Positions 1 through 6,486 of a stretch of 8,821 bases of DNA are shown here, in pieces; the first letter of the stretch is position 1; every line of letters begins with the position of its first letter. A model generated the notes under the pieces. The model saw only the letters and a list, made by a program, of their open reading frames with translations, had not been told where the DNA came from and searched no databases. Origin of the DNA: an uncultured Pirellula sp. (lineage in GTDB: Bacteria > Planctomycetota > Planctomycetia > Pirellulales > Pirellulaceae); NCBI GenBank assembly GCA_903837255.1, contig CAILTZ010000855.1:1-8821 (forward strand), read 5' to 3'. The translations under genes and the position numbers were made by a program.

Positions 1-70
1 AGCAGAAAAAGGACGGCAACCATGAGCATCTCCGAACCAACGTCGTGAAGAGGCGGACAGGCTGGAAGCC
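1..70 (+). repeat. Extended REP-like repeat, copy 1 (5' arm)
   Basis: This stretch aligns without gaps to 1023-1092, with about 51 of 70 positions identical by eye. In both copies the match ends in the GGCGGACAGGC-type REP core. Both copies also contain a short in-frame ATG...TGA (22-48 here), reading MSISEPTS here and MGIFEAMS in the other. The reading frame is open back to the window edge, so a tail of an upstream gene cannot be excluded, but the presence of the second copy favours a dispersed non-coding repeat. The two copies bracket the transposase block. Confidence 0.55.
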
Positions 71-80
71 TATCCCACGC
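51..80 (+). repeat. REP-like hairpin repeat, copy A
   Basis: This 30-bp sequence is repeated perfectly at 839-868. Its core AGGCT-GGA-AGCCT (59-71) folds into a short hairpin, the usual shape of a REP target for a RAYT transposase. The stop codon and last residues of the transposase gene (minus strand, ending at 70) lie inside this repeat, so the gene and the repeat are physically joined. Confidence 0.8.
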
Positions 81-768
81 CTAGTGCTTGACCGCGTGCA
101 ACACCAGTTTCAACGCGCAAACGCGCGGAGGACCACCGCCACTCTTCGGGACTATTCACTAGATTCGCTTTGACCGGATTCTGTTCGATGTACTCGATGA
201 TGCGAAGCATTTCAGAATCGTCGCGAACCCAATGATCGAATGTCTCCGTTTGCCAATAAGCCCCAGATGCGCCTCGGACTCGATTACACATTGTGGCAGT
301 ATAGCTTTGAATGCTGTGCGAGATGATTTCACGAGGAGTCCGACCGCGACCTTCGCTATCACGCGAGCGATCAACGGCGTTGATCGCCCAAGCCTCGTCG
401 GGCACGAACAACCAATGGTGATGGCTCGGCATGACAACGAACGCGAGCAGTTTGTACCGCTCGTTTGCAAAATGTAGGAACGCATTCTGAACAATCTCAG
501 CTTGGCGCTCATCGGAAAGGTGCGTTACAGGGCTGCGTCCATCAAGCAACTGATCGACCTGCGCGAACAGCAGTTTGTGTTTCTGGTGTTCCCACTCGTC
601 ATCAGTCAAGTGTGTGGGTTTTGGTCTCTCTTCGAGCTGCTCTCGAAACTCGCGTATTTGCGTTATTCCGGCCGCAGAAATACTCCCTTCCAAACACGCG
701 GTGATAAAAACCGGATGCCCCTCCACATCCCAATGCGGCAGATGCCTCCGTCTAAAAATCCCGTTCAT
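70..768 (-). CDS. REP-associated tyrosine transposase (RAYT, IS200-like Y1 family)
   Basis: Predicted 232-residue single-strand DNA transposase of the Y1/HUH superfamily. RAYTs nick and rejoin REP hairpins and are thought to spread them in the genome. The HUH metal-binding motif is seen as MPSHHHW (His116 and His118 from the ATG at 768). The catalytic tyrosine is Tyr193 in IEYIEQNPVKANLV, preceded by the family block WQTETFDHWVRDD. Both catalytic elements are present and the frame is unbroken, so the gene looks intact. I prefer the ATG at 766-768: the open frame runs on to a TTG at 796-798, but those extra ten codons translate a REP copy. A run of six G lies three bases before the ATG, too close for a normal ribosome site. 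REP-like repeats lie in its leader and across its stop codon, which supports the RAYT call over a plain IS200 transposase. No tnpB partner is present. Confidence 0.88.
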   Translation of the reverse strand: MNGIFRRRHLPHWDVEGHPVFITACLEGSISAAGITQIREFREQLEERPKPTHLTDDEWEHQKHKLLFAQVDQLLDGRSPVTHLSDERQAEIVQNAFLHFANERYKLLAFVVMPSHHHWLFVPDEAWAINAVDRSRDSEGRGRTPREIISHSIQSYTATMCNRVRGASGAYWQTETFDHWVRDDSEMLRIIEYIEQNPVKANLVNSPEEWRWSSARLRVETGVARGQALGVG

Positions 769-776
769 TTTCCCCC

Positions 777-798
777 CGTGGGATTGGCTTCCAGCCAA
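777..798 (-). repeat. REP-like hairpin repeat, copy B (inverted)
   Basis: This is an inverted, shortened copy of the 30-bp REP with one central change. It contains a perfect stem TTGGCT-TCC-AGCCAA (784-798). It lies directly ahead of the transposase ATG, so it would be in the 5' leader of the transposase mRNA. Confidence 0.7.
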
Positions 799-838
799 TA
801 GTGTTCCCGTTAGTGGTTACTGTGCTAATCTCTTTCAA

Positions 839-868
839 AGGCGGACAGGCTGGAAGCCTATCCCACGC
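839..868 (+). repeat. REP-like hairpin repeat, copy C
   Basis: A perfect 30-bp direct copy of 51-80, with the hairpin core AGGCT-GGA-AGCCT at 847-859. Together with copy B it forms an inverted pair about 40 bp apart, a layout like the paired REPs (BIMEs) of enterobacteria. Confidence 0.8.
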
Positions 869-1000
869 TGTCTAATTTCTATTATAGGCAGACGGGGTAG
901 TCGTAAGACAACCGTTTGCCACCATCCATGCGATCGCTAAAAATGCTATCAATCGCACTTTATCGGTTCGATAGCAAGATGAACTTGTGGGGTATAAAAT

Positions 1001-1020
1001 GGCTTCTAGCCTGTCCGCCT
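1001..1020 (-). repeat. REP-like repeat, copy D (inverted, degenerate)
   Basis: GGCTTCTAGCCTGTCCGCCT is the reverse complement of the REP core with one substitution in the stem-loop. The sequence to its left (about 987-1000) keeps only a loose match to the rest of the unit. It ends three bases before the second copy of the extended repeat. Confidence 0.65.
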
Positions 1021-1022
1021 TC

Positions 1023-1092
1023 AGGAGAGAAAGGTTGGTACCTATGGGGATCTTCGAAGCGATGTCATGAAGAAGGTGACAGGCGGGGAGCC
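1023..1092 (+). repeat. Extended REP-like repeat, copy 2
   Basis: Diverged, ungapped copy of 1-70. It continues into a different hairpin, GGAGCC-AGA-GGCTCC (1087-1101), in place of the AGGCT stem. This suggests two related REP subfamilies that share the same left arm. Confidence 0.5.
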
Positions 1093-1102
1093 AGAGGCTC
1101 CA

Positions 1103-1247
1103 GAGAGTAGATGGTAGAGAGAGTAGATGGGAGAGAGTGGAGAGTAGAAAAATCAGAAGCGGTTGATTTTGAGTGATGATTGTCGAGTGATGATTGCTGA
1201 TTTTTGAAGTGGTAAGCCTAAAGCCTAAAGCCTAAAGCCTAAAGCCT
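1103..1247. repeat. Cluster of short tandem repeats between the transposase and rex
   Basis: Within the 539-bp gene-free stretch 769-1307, three unrelated tandem repeats follow each other. GAGAGTAGATGG occurs at 1103-1114 and 1119-1130, followed by more GA-rich sequence to about 1146. GAGTGATGATTG occurs at 1171-1182 and 1185-1196. The heptamer AAGCCTA is repeated almost five times at 1214-1247. The rest of the gap (869-1000) holds a possible stem GCTATC/GATAGC (945-950 with 970-975) and nothing else I recognise. I see no terminator with a T-run for the rex operon here. Confidence 0.75.
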
Positions 1248-1307
1248 GCTTCTCCCCAAGCCAAAGCCCGGGCGAGGGGGGGCAAGTGGTTTGAAGGTTT
1301 CCGTTGC

Positions 1308-1952
1308 TCAGTTCGACTTGGGGACGACCGAGAATGCTAATCGCTGTAACTCGATCGCAAGATCGACCTCTTGGATGATCGTTCGACTCGATGAGGATGC
1401 TTGGACGGCGATCGGGGCAAAATTTAGAATTCCTGGAATGCCTACACGCTCGATCTGGCTGGCGACACTCTGGGCCGCATCTGCGGGTACCGCCAAGATC
1501 GCTAAATCAACTTGATTCGATCTTGCGAATTCCGGCAATCGATCCAGCGACTGGATCGTTAAGCTTCCCACGGAGCTGCCGATCTTTGCCGGGTCGCTGT
1601 CAAAGGCTCCAACTAGCTGGAAACCTTGCTGCTGAAAACCCCGATAGCCGCTCAAGGCTCTGCCGAGGTTGCCGACCCCCACGAGGATGACGTTCCAGTT
1701 CCGGTCGGTGCCCAGGACTCGCTGGATGCTCTCGATGAGTTCTTCAACCCGGTAACCGACCCCCCGCTGGCCGACGGTTCCCAAGCACGAGATGTCCCGG
1801 CGGACTTGGGAGTCGTTGAGCCCGAGTCGTTCGGCGATCGACCTGCTCTGTATGTTCGCCAGACCGGATCTTTGCATCTGCTGCAATTCACGCAGGTAGA
1901 ACGCCAAGCGGGTCACGGTGGCTTTCGGGATCTGCTGGCGTGGCTTGGTCAT
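1308..1952 (-). CDS. rex: Redox-sensing transcriptional repressor Rex
   Basis: Rex is a homodimeric repressor that reads the cytoplasmic NADH/NAD+ ratio: NADH binding releases it from its operator, so fermentation and respiratory genes are switched on when NADH builds up. The 214 residues match the family's usual length. A winged-helix DNA-binding domain begins with IPKATVTRLAFYLREL (8-23) and includes the recognition region LNDSQVRRDISCLG (45-58). It is followed by GQRGVGY (61-67) and a Rossmann NADH-binding domain with VGVGNLGRAL (91-100) and the acidic FDSDP (117-121). The later family blocks AILAVPADAAQ (151-161), GILNFAP (174-180) and the C-terminal helix VDLAIELQRLAF (196-207), which swaps between subunits, are all present. 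The start ATG has AAGG six bases ahead. The gene lies 43 bp after the fusion synthase gene on the same strand, so co-transcription is likely. The product identity is secure; its targets are not shown by the sequence. Confidence 0.95.
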   Translation of the reverse strand: MTKPRQQIPKATVTRLAFYLRELQQMQRSGLANIQSRSIAERLGLNDSQVRRDISCLGTVGQRGVGYRVEELIESIQRVLGTDRNWNVILVGVGNLGRALSGYRGFQQQGFQLVGAFDSDPAKIGSSVGSLTIQSLDRLPEFARSNQVDLAILAVPADAAQSVASQIERVGIPGILNFAPIAVQASSSSRTIIQEVDLAIELQRLAFSVVPKSN

Positions 1953-1970
1953 ACATCGCCTTGCCCATGC

Positions 1971-2000
1971 TCGGGTCAGCTCAGGTCAGCTCAGGTCAGT
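1971..2000. repeat. Three tandem decamers between synthase stop and rex start
   Basis: TCRGGTCAGC is repeated three times head to tail (1971-1980, 1981-1990, 1991-2000), the last copy ending in T. The synthase stop codon (1996-1998) lies in the third copy. The repeat fills most of the 43-bp gap before rex. It could arise by replication slippage; a binding role is possible but unsupported. Confidence 0.7.
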
Positions 2001-5000
2001 TTGGTTCCAAGCTTCGGAAGGACTCAGGTGCGATCTGCTTTAGGAACTCCGCACACTTGTCGACCGCATAGAGGATCTGCTGGTTGGAGTGGGTCGAGTT
2101 GATGAAGAATCGCAATCGGGCTGCGGATTCTTCGACCGCCGGATAAAGGATCGGCTGGACGTTGATCCCCGAGTCGATCATGCGGCGCGAGAGTTGCAGG
2201 GCGTGGAGCGAATTGCCGGTGATCACGGGGATTACGGGCGTTTCGGTCGAGTTGCCGGTGTTGAGCCCCCGCTTCTTGGCCTCGGTCAAAAACAGCCTGG
2301 AAGCTTCTTTTAGGCGCGTGACTCGCGAAGGGTCCTTGCCCAGCGTCCGAATGGCTGCCAGGGCGGCGGCGGTATTCGGAGGCGAGAGTCCGACGCTGAA
2401 GACAAACCCCGGTGTGGTGTACTTGAGGTACTCGATGAGTTCCGATCGGCCCGCGATGTATCCGCCGCAGGAGCCGAACGATTTGCTCAACGTACCCATC
2501 CAGATGTCTACGTCGTTTGGATCGACCCCAAAGTGCTCGGAAATCCCTCGACCGGTCTTGCCCATCGTGCCGATCGAGTGGGCTTCGTCGACCATCAACC
2601 AACACTGATGCTTTTTGCAGACTTCGACGAATTTAGGAAGCACTGGGAAGTCGCCGTCCATGCTATAGACACCTTCGACAATCACCAGTACGCGTCGATG
2701 GCGTTTGCGCTGTTCGAGCAAAATCGCATCGAGGGCTTCGAAGTTGTTGTGGGGGAAGGGACGCCGTCGGCTGCCTGAGAGAATTGCACCTTGGACGATG
2801 CTATTGTGCGATAGCGAATCGTGCAGGATCATGTCTTGTTGACCGACCAAATGGCCGATGACCGATTCGTTGGTGGAATGACCACCGACCATCACGATCG
2901 AGTCTTGGACGCCGATCCACTGGGCGATTTCTTTTTCGAGTTGTCGGTGGATGTCTTTCTCACCGCTGACGAGTCGCGAAGCCGAGACGCTCGTGCCGTA
3001 CTTCTTGGTGGCCTCGATGACCGCCTGGGTAACCGCCGGATCGCCGCTCATTCCCAAGTAGTTGTAGCTGGCAAAGCTGATGCGTTGCTGGCCATCGACG
3101 AGCGTGGTATCTCGCGTGAGACCTTGGTGGACGGAGAAGTAAGGGTTTGGCAGCCCGGTCATCTCCATCTGCTGGATGGTCTGCTTGAGCCGTCGATATT
3201 CTGGCAGCAGATCGAATCGGTAATCCTCGGGGGCGATGGTGCGCTCCTGCGTTGGATCCGATTCGAGCAATTTCACCCCTTCGCGAATCCGATCCTTGCC
3301 AAACGTTCCCTCGATCGCTTCGGCGATCTCCCGGACTGTTTCGATCTCTTGCAGGAGATCCTCGGGGATGCGGCCTTCGACGGAGTTCTCGAGGAAGTGG
3401 GCGATTTGGAGACGCTCGAGGCTATCGAGTCCCAAATCGACGATGACGTTGGTGTCCAGGTCCAAGAGTTTGGCTCGTTCCTGGGCGACACTTCGCACGG
3501 CGCGTTTGACCAATTCGACCACATCGGGGTCCGGATCTCGGGTCTTCTTCGGATGGATCCCGTGCGAAGAACTCCCGTGGGAAGCAAAGCCATCTTTGAG
3601 TTCGCTGACGGTTGCTGCGGCGATCATCGGCGGGCCATCAAAGAGCCCTTCTTCCCAACTGAGCCACTGATGGACCACTCGCAAGGTTCCTTCGCGGAAG
3701 CCTTTCAAGCAGGCGTGCCGCTGGATTTTGCCCGATGAAGTTTTAGGGAGCGATCCATGGCGAACCAAGACCACCGCATCGGGTGGGATTTCGTGGCCAG
3801 CGGTTACCGCGCGGCGGATCGATTGAATCACTGGATTCCAGTCGTCCTCGAGCGATCGTTGGACCTCGACGGTGATGATCAGACGCTCGCGGGGTCCGGA
3901 GTCGTCGGCAAAGGCAGCCGCAGCCGAGGATTGAATCGATTCGTGGCACTCCTCGACCGTCTGCTCGATGTCTTGAGGGTACCTGTTGACCCCGCGCACG
4001 ATGATCAAATCTTTGACCCGGCCTGCAACATAGAGTTGTCCTTCGCTCAGGAATCCCAAGTCGCCGGTGCGCAAATAAGGTCCATTGCCATCCTTGGTCG
4101 TCGCATGGAATACTTGTTGGGAGATCTCTGGTTTTTCCCAATAGCCCACTCCCACGCTTGGGCTGTCGACCCAGATTTCGCCGATCTCATTGTCCGCAAG
4201 AGGCTTGAGTGTCTCCGGGTCGACGATCAAGATTTCGGTATTGGCCGTTGTTACCCCGCAACCGACGAGTTTGCGAGCCGTGCTGTCATCGGCCGAGACC
4301 GGCAGGACGAGCCTAGCATCGAGTTGTCGGCCGCCGAAGCTCCGTATCAGCGGGGCGGTGTGGTGAGGGCCACCGGCGACGATGAGTGTCGTTTCGGCCA
4401 TCCCGTAGCAGGGCAGATGAGCTTCATTGCGAAAGCCGACCGGGCCAAAGCGCTGCGAGAATTGCTCGATGGTCGAAGCCCTCACCGGCTCGGCCCCGTT
4501 GAATGCAACGCGCCAAGAGCTCAAGTCCAAGCCCTGAAGCTCTTCGTCGGTCACCTTGTCGACGCACAGCTGAAAGGCAAAGTTCGGACCACCGCTGGTG
4601 TCGGCCTTGTATCGGCTGATGGCTCTGAGCCAACGGACCGGCCGCTGCAAGAAGGTCATCGGACTGAGCAGGACCATGGTCGCCCCAAAGAAAATCGGCG
4701 CAAGGATCCCACCGATAAGTCCCATGTCGTGATACGTCGGCAACCAAGAGCAGCCGATCGTGTTGTGGTTTTCTCCGAAGAGCGTCGAGATGATTTCGCA
4801 GTTGCGGATCAAATTTCCGTGCGTGAGCATCACACCCTTGGGCTGACCGGTCGAGCCCGACGTGTACTGGAGGACAGCCAAGTCTCCATCGAGAATCGGA
4901 ACTTCGTTGAATTGAATCGCGATGGAGCGGTCGATCGTATCGGTTCCGATCAGTTCCATATTCCGAGTTTCGCTGCGCATGTTCTCGTCGCGCAGGATCT

Positions 5001-5490
5001 GATTGGCGGCTTCATGGGTCGTTAAAGCCAACGCAGCTTGACAATCTTCCGCGATCCCTTGGATCCGTGCCCCCTTGCGGTTGCGGCGTGGGGGATATGC
5101 AGGCACGGCGATGCAGCCGGCGTACAAGCAGCCAAAAAAGCCGGTGATGAAATCCAGCGTCCCTGGAGGATAGAGCATCAGGACCCGCGATCCGACCGGA
5201 TGCTTTTCCAAAATCCTCACGGCCACAGCCCGGGCCGCATGGTCCAGTTCCGCATAAGTCAATTTGGTTTCATCATCGCTCTCCCCGTCGGTCAGGTAGA
5301 AAGCGGCTTTGTTGGGAAACGCGTTGGCCCAGTACCTCAGTAGGTGGACCATCGTCGTCAACGGAGGCGCATAGGGCGCGTGGATCGGGCTCAGGTCGAG
5401 TTTGGCGTACTCCCTGGCTCGACTTTTACCAACGAAATTCATCGGCATAGCACTCGGATGGGAGGAGAAGGATGTTTTGCTAGCATTCAT
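1996..5490 (-). CDS. Fusion of fatty acyl-AMP ligase, acyl carrier protein and alpha-oxoamine synthase
   Basis: A 1164-residue three-domain enzyme. Residues about 40-610 are a fatty acyl-AMP ligase: adenylation motif YTSGSTGQPKGV (209-220), CYGMAETT (361-368), a FAAL-like stretch after it with LVGCG (408-412), YLRTGDLGF (472-480), the hinge GRVKDLIIVRGVNRYPQDIE (490-509) and the C-terminal lysine in LPKTSSGKIQR (Lys588). A Ser/His-rich linker (about 625-650) leads to an acyl carrier protein (about 655-732) with phosphopantetheine Ser690 in LGLDSLERL. Residues about 765-1158 form a PLP-dependent alpha-oxoamine synthase: stacking His895 (HDSLSHNS), DEAHS (968-972), Schiff-base Lys1003 in TLSKSFGS and the likely carboxylate-binding Arg1127 in ARLRFF. 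By family logic a free fatty acid is adenylated, loaded on the ACP and condensed with an amino acid, releasing CO2 and an alpha-amino ketone like 3-ketosphinganine. The amino acid (Ser, Ala or Gly) cannot be told by eye. No signal peptide or membrane segment is evident. AGGAG lies 15 bases before the ATG, which is far; Met15 or Met17 could also be starts without affecting any domain. It is the first gene of an operon with rex. Confidence 0.92.
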   Translation of the reverse strand: MNASKTSFSSHPSAMPMNFVGKSRAREYAKLDLSPIHAPYAPPLTTMVHLLRYWANAFPNKAAFYLTDGESDDETKLTYAELDHAARAVAVRILEKHPVGSRVLMLYPPGTLDFITGFFGCLYAGCIAVPAYPPRRNRKGARIQGIAEDCQAALALTTHEAANQILRDENMRSETRNMELIGTDTIDRSIAIQFNEVPILDGDLAVLQYTSGSTGQPKGVMLTHGNLIRNCEIISTLFGENHNTIGCSWLPTYHDMGLIGGILAPIFFGATMVLLSPMTFLQRPVRWLRAISRYKADTSGGPNFAFQLCVDKVTDEELQGLDLSSWRVAFNGAEPVRASTIEQFSQRFGPVGFRNEAHLPCYGMAETTLIVAGGPHHTAPLIRSFGGRQLDARLVLPVSADDSTARKLVGCGVTTANTEILIVDPETLKPLADNEIGEIWVDSPSVGVGYWEKPEISQQVFHATTKDGNGPYLRTGDLGFLSEGQLYVAGRVKDLIIVRGVNRYPQDIEQTVEECHESIQSSAAAAFADDSGPRERLIITVEVQRSLEDDWNPVIQSIRRAVTAGHEIPPDAVVLVRHGSLPKTSSGKIQRHACLKGFREGTLRVVHQWLSWEEGLFDGPPMIAAATVSELKDGFASHGSSSHGIHPKKTRDPDPDVVELVKRAVRSVAQERAKLLDLDTNVIVDLGLDSLERLQIAHFLENSVEGRIPEDLLQEIETVREIAEAIEGTFGKDRIREGVKLLESDPTQERTIAPEDYRFDLLPEYRRLKQTIQQMEMTGLPNPYFSVHQGLTRDTTLVDGQQRISFASYNYLGMSGDPAVTQAVIEATKKYGTSVSASRLVSGEKDIHRQLEKEIAQWIGVQDSIVMVGGHSTNESVIGHLVGQQDMILHDSLSHNSIVQGAILSGSRRRPFPHNNFEALDAILLEQRKRHRRVLVIVEGVYSMDGDFPVLPKFVEVCKKHQCWLMVDEAHSIGTMGKTGRGISEHFGVDPNDVDIWMGTLSKSFGSCGGYIAGRSELIEYLKYTTPGFVFSVGLSPPNTAAALAAIRTLGKDPSRVTRLKEASRLFLTEAKKRGLNTGNSTETPVIPVITGNSLHALQLSRRMIDSGINVQPILYPAVEESAARLRFFINSTHSNQQILYAVDKCAEFLKQIAPESFRSLEPN

Positions 5491-5678
5491 GGGATATTTT
5501 CATTGCTCCTGAGCCTCGAAACACCGCTTTTTATCGGTTCTTGGTTATACAGACAATTCGTCAAACTCGGTACAGGCAATATATTTCGTTTCCCAGCAGC
5601 CGCCCCTTGGATGCCCCGAACAGCTCGAAGTCTCGGTGTTTCCATGGAATTTCTAGGGATAATAGACCCAAAACTCTT

Positions 5679-5690
5679 GTGGAAATCCAC
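5679..5690. promoter_or_regulatory. Perfect 12-bp palindrome, weak candidate Rex operator
   Basis: GTGGAAATCCAC is a perfect inverted repeat, within TTGTGGAAATCCACTTG (5677-5693). Rex operators are typically TTGTG-N8-CACAA. Here the left half TTGTG is intact, but the spacer is two bases shorter and the right half is degraded to CACTT. It abuts the -35 of the plus-strand promoter and overlaps where the -35 of a minus-strand TATTAT box would fall, so a bound protein could affect both directions. The palindrome is certain; its assignment to Rex is weak. Confidence 0.3.
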
Positions 5691-5719
5691 TTGCTGGTTT
5701 TTTCTCGGGAACCTATAAT
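5691..5719 (+). promoter_or_regulatory. Candidate sigma-70-type promoter for rplM-rpsI
   Basis: A perfect TATAAT box (5714-5719) lies 17 bases after TTGCTG (5691-5696). Transcription would begin near 5726, giving rplM a leader of about 220 nt. The -35 matches only the TTG half, but the spacing is ideal and no better promoter was seen before rplM. Confidence 0.45.
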
Positions 5720-5786
5720 TTCGCCCCCTTGACCGGATTTCCAAACCAAATTTTGTCGCGGAATCCGAAACAGAGGGTCTACAGAC

Positions 5787-5831
5787 ACGGTCTTTTCAAA
5801 GATACGGTCTAAAGGTATACGGTCTAAAGGT
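5787..5831 (+). repeat. 15-bp tandem repeat in the rplM leader
   Basis: ATACGGTCTAAAGGT occurs twice head to tail without change (5802-5816 and 5817-5831). A third, partial ACGGTCT is at 5787-5793, so ACGGTCT recurs with spacings of 17 and 15 bases. The stretch just before it has small inverted repeats, GTCT-AC-AGAC (5777-5786) and AGAC-ACG-GTCT (5783-5793). It would be transcribed as part of the rplM leader if the 5691-5719 promoter is used. Confidence 0.7.
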
Positions 5832-5946
5832 GCAGACTACTGGCCACCTAGAAGGCCCCGTGTTTGGACAAGATTCGACGCACGATTGGCTTCGTCGGCG
5901 ATTGATCCGAACTGAATTCGAAACTTGCTGAAAGCGAAAATTGGCT

Positions 5947-6429
5947 ATGATCGAAGCGAAAAGAACCGTCCAACAGAAGACTTCCGTTGCGAAACCTGGT
6001 TCGGTTGAGCAAAAGTGGTTCATCGTCGATGCCACCGACTGCACCTTGGGGCGTTTGGCAAGCAAAATTGCGGTGGTGCTCATGGGCAAGCACCGGCCAG
6101 AGTACACCCCACACGTCGATACCGGCGAGTATGTGGTGGTGATCAACGCCGAGAAGGTCAAGATGACCGGTCGCAAACTCGAACATCGCCACTATGCTTG
6201 GTACAACGGATACAACCGCCAAAAGATGGAAAGCTACGGCGAACGCCTCGAGCGCAAGCCCACCGACTTGATTTTGCTAGCAGTCAAGCGGATGTTGCCC
6301 AAGAAAAACACTCTAGCTAGGCACATGCTCACCAAACTCAAAGTCTACGCTGGTAGCGAGCATCCGCACCAAGCCCAGCAGCCCATTCCAGCTCCATTCG
6401 GCTACCAAGCCGACGGATCGAACCAATAA
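5947..6429 (+). CDS. rplM: 50S ribosomal protein uL13 (L13)
   Basis: Large-subunit ribosomal protein uL13, an early assembly protein that binds 23S rRNA. The 160 residues include a roughly 20-residue N-terminal extension before the family start block [16 protein letters not shown] (24-39). [16 protein letters not shown] (47-62), [11 protein letters not shown] (65-75), VKRMLPK (113-119) and the C-terminal [16 protein letters not shown] (131-146) are all typical of the family. I choose the ATG at 5947; a TTG two codons upstream at 5941 is possible but less likely. No clear Shine-Dalgarno precedes it. It leads the conserved rplM-rpsI pair. In E. coli L13 represses its own operon through the mRNA leader; the long leader here would allow a similar control, but this is inference. 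Confidence 0.97.
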   Translation: MIEAKRTVQQKTSVAKPGSVEQKWFIVDATDCTLGRLASKIAVVLMGKHRPEYTPHVDTGEYVVVINAEKVKMTGRKLEHRHYAWYNGYNRQKMESYGERLERKPTDLILLAVKRMLPKKNTLARHMLTKLKVYAGSEHPHQAQQPIPAPFGYQADGSNQ

Positions 6430-6486
6430 TTTCTAGGCCCCTCAGAGTCGTCCACCAAAGCATCTGCCTTTAAAGAAGTAGCGAAC

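Larger units (their letters stand above)
5491..5946. promoter_or_regulatory. Divergent intergenic regulatory region
   Basis: This 456-bp gap separates the minus-strand synthase-rex operon from the plus-strand rplM operon and must contain both promoters. Listed separately are a plus-strand promoter, a palindrome and a tandem repeat. A possible minus-strand -10 box TATTAT lies at 5659-5664, but its -35 is poor. No convincing gene is seen; the open frames here resemble nothing I know. Confidence 0.7.

Noticed and set aside
916..1110. 64-codon plus-strand open frame
   Set aside because: It is made largely of the degenerate REP copy and the extended repeat; no protein similarity recognised.
1214..1247. 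Heptamer array as a CRISPR
   Set aside because: The units are contiguous with no spacers and far too short.
2821..3738. 305-codon plus-strand open frame opposite the ACP and AONS domains
   Set aside because: Antisense shadow in GC-rich coding DNA; no family motifs.
3757..5025. Long plus-strand open frame (422 codons) opposite the fusion synthase
   Set aside because: It is antisense to the FAAL domain, which has unbroken family motifs on the other strand; the translation shows no recognisable domain.
5496..5540. Short minus-strand ATG frame with an AGGAG two bases ahead, overlapping the synthase start, as a leader peptide
   Set aside because: The AGGAG is too close to that ATG and the frame has only seven codons; no attenuator-like stem was seen.
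5541..5580. TTGAC and TATAAC sequences on the minus strand as the synthase promoter
   Set aside because: They are only about 10 bases apart, far from the required 16-18, and no other -35/-10 pairing fits.
5487..5744. Minus-strand open frame in the divergent gap, overlapping the synthase start
   Set aside because: No recognisable motif; it covers the likely promoter and palindrome region, so it is more likely non-coding.
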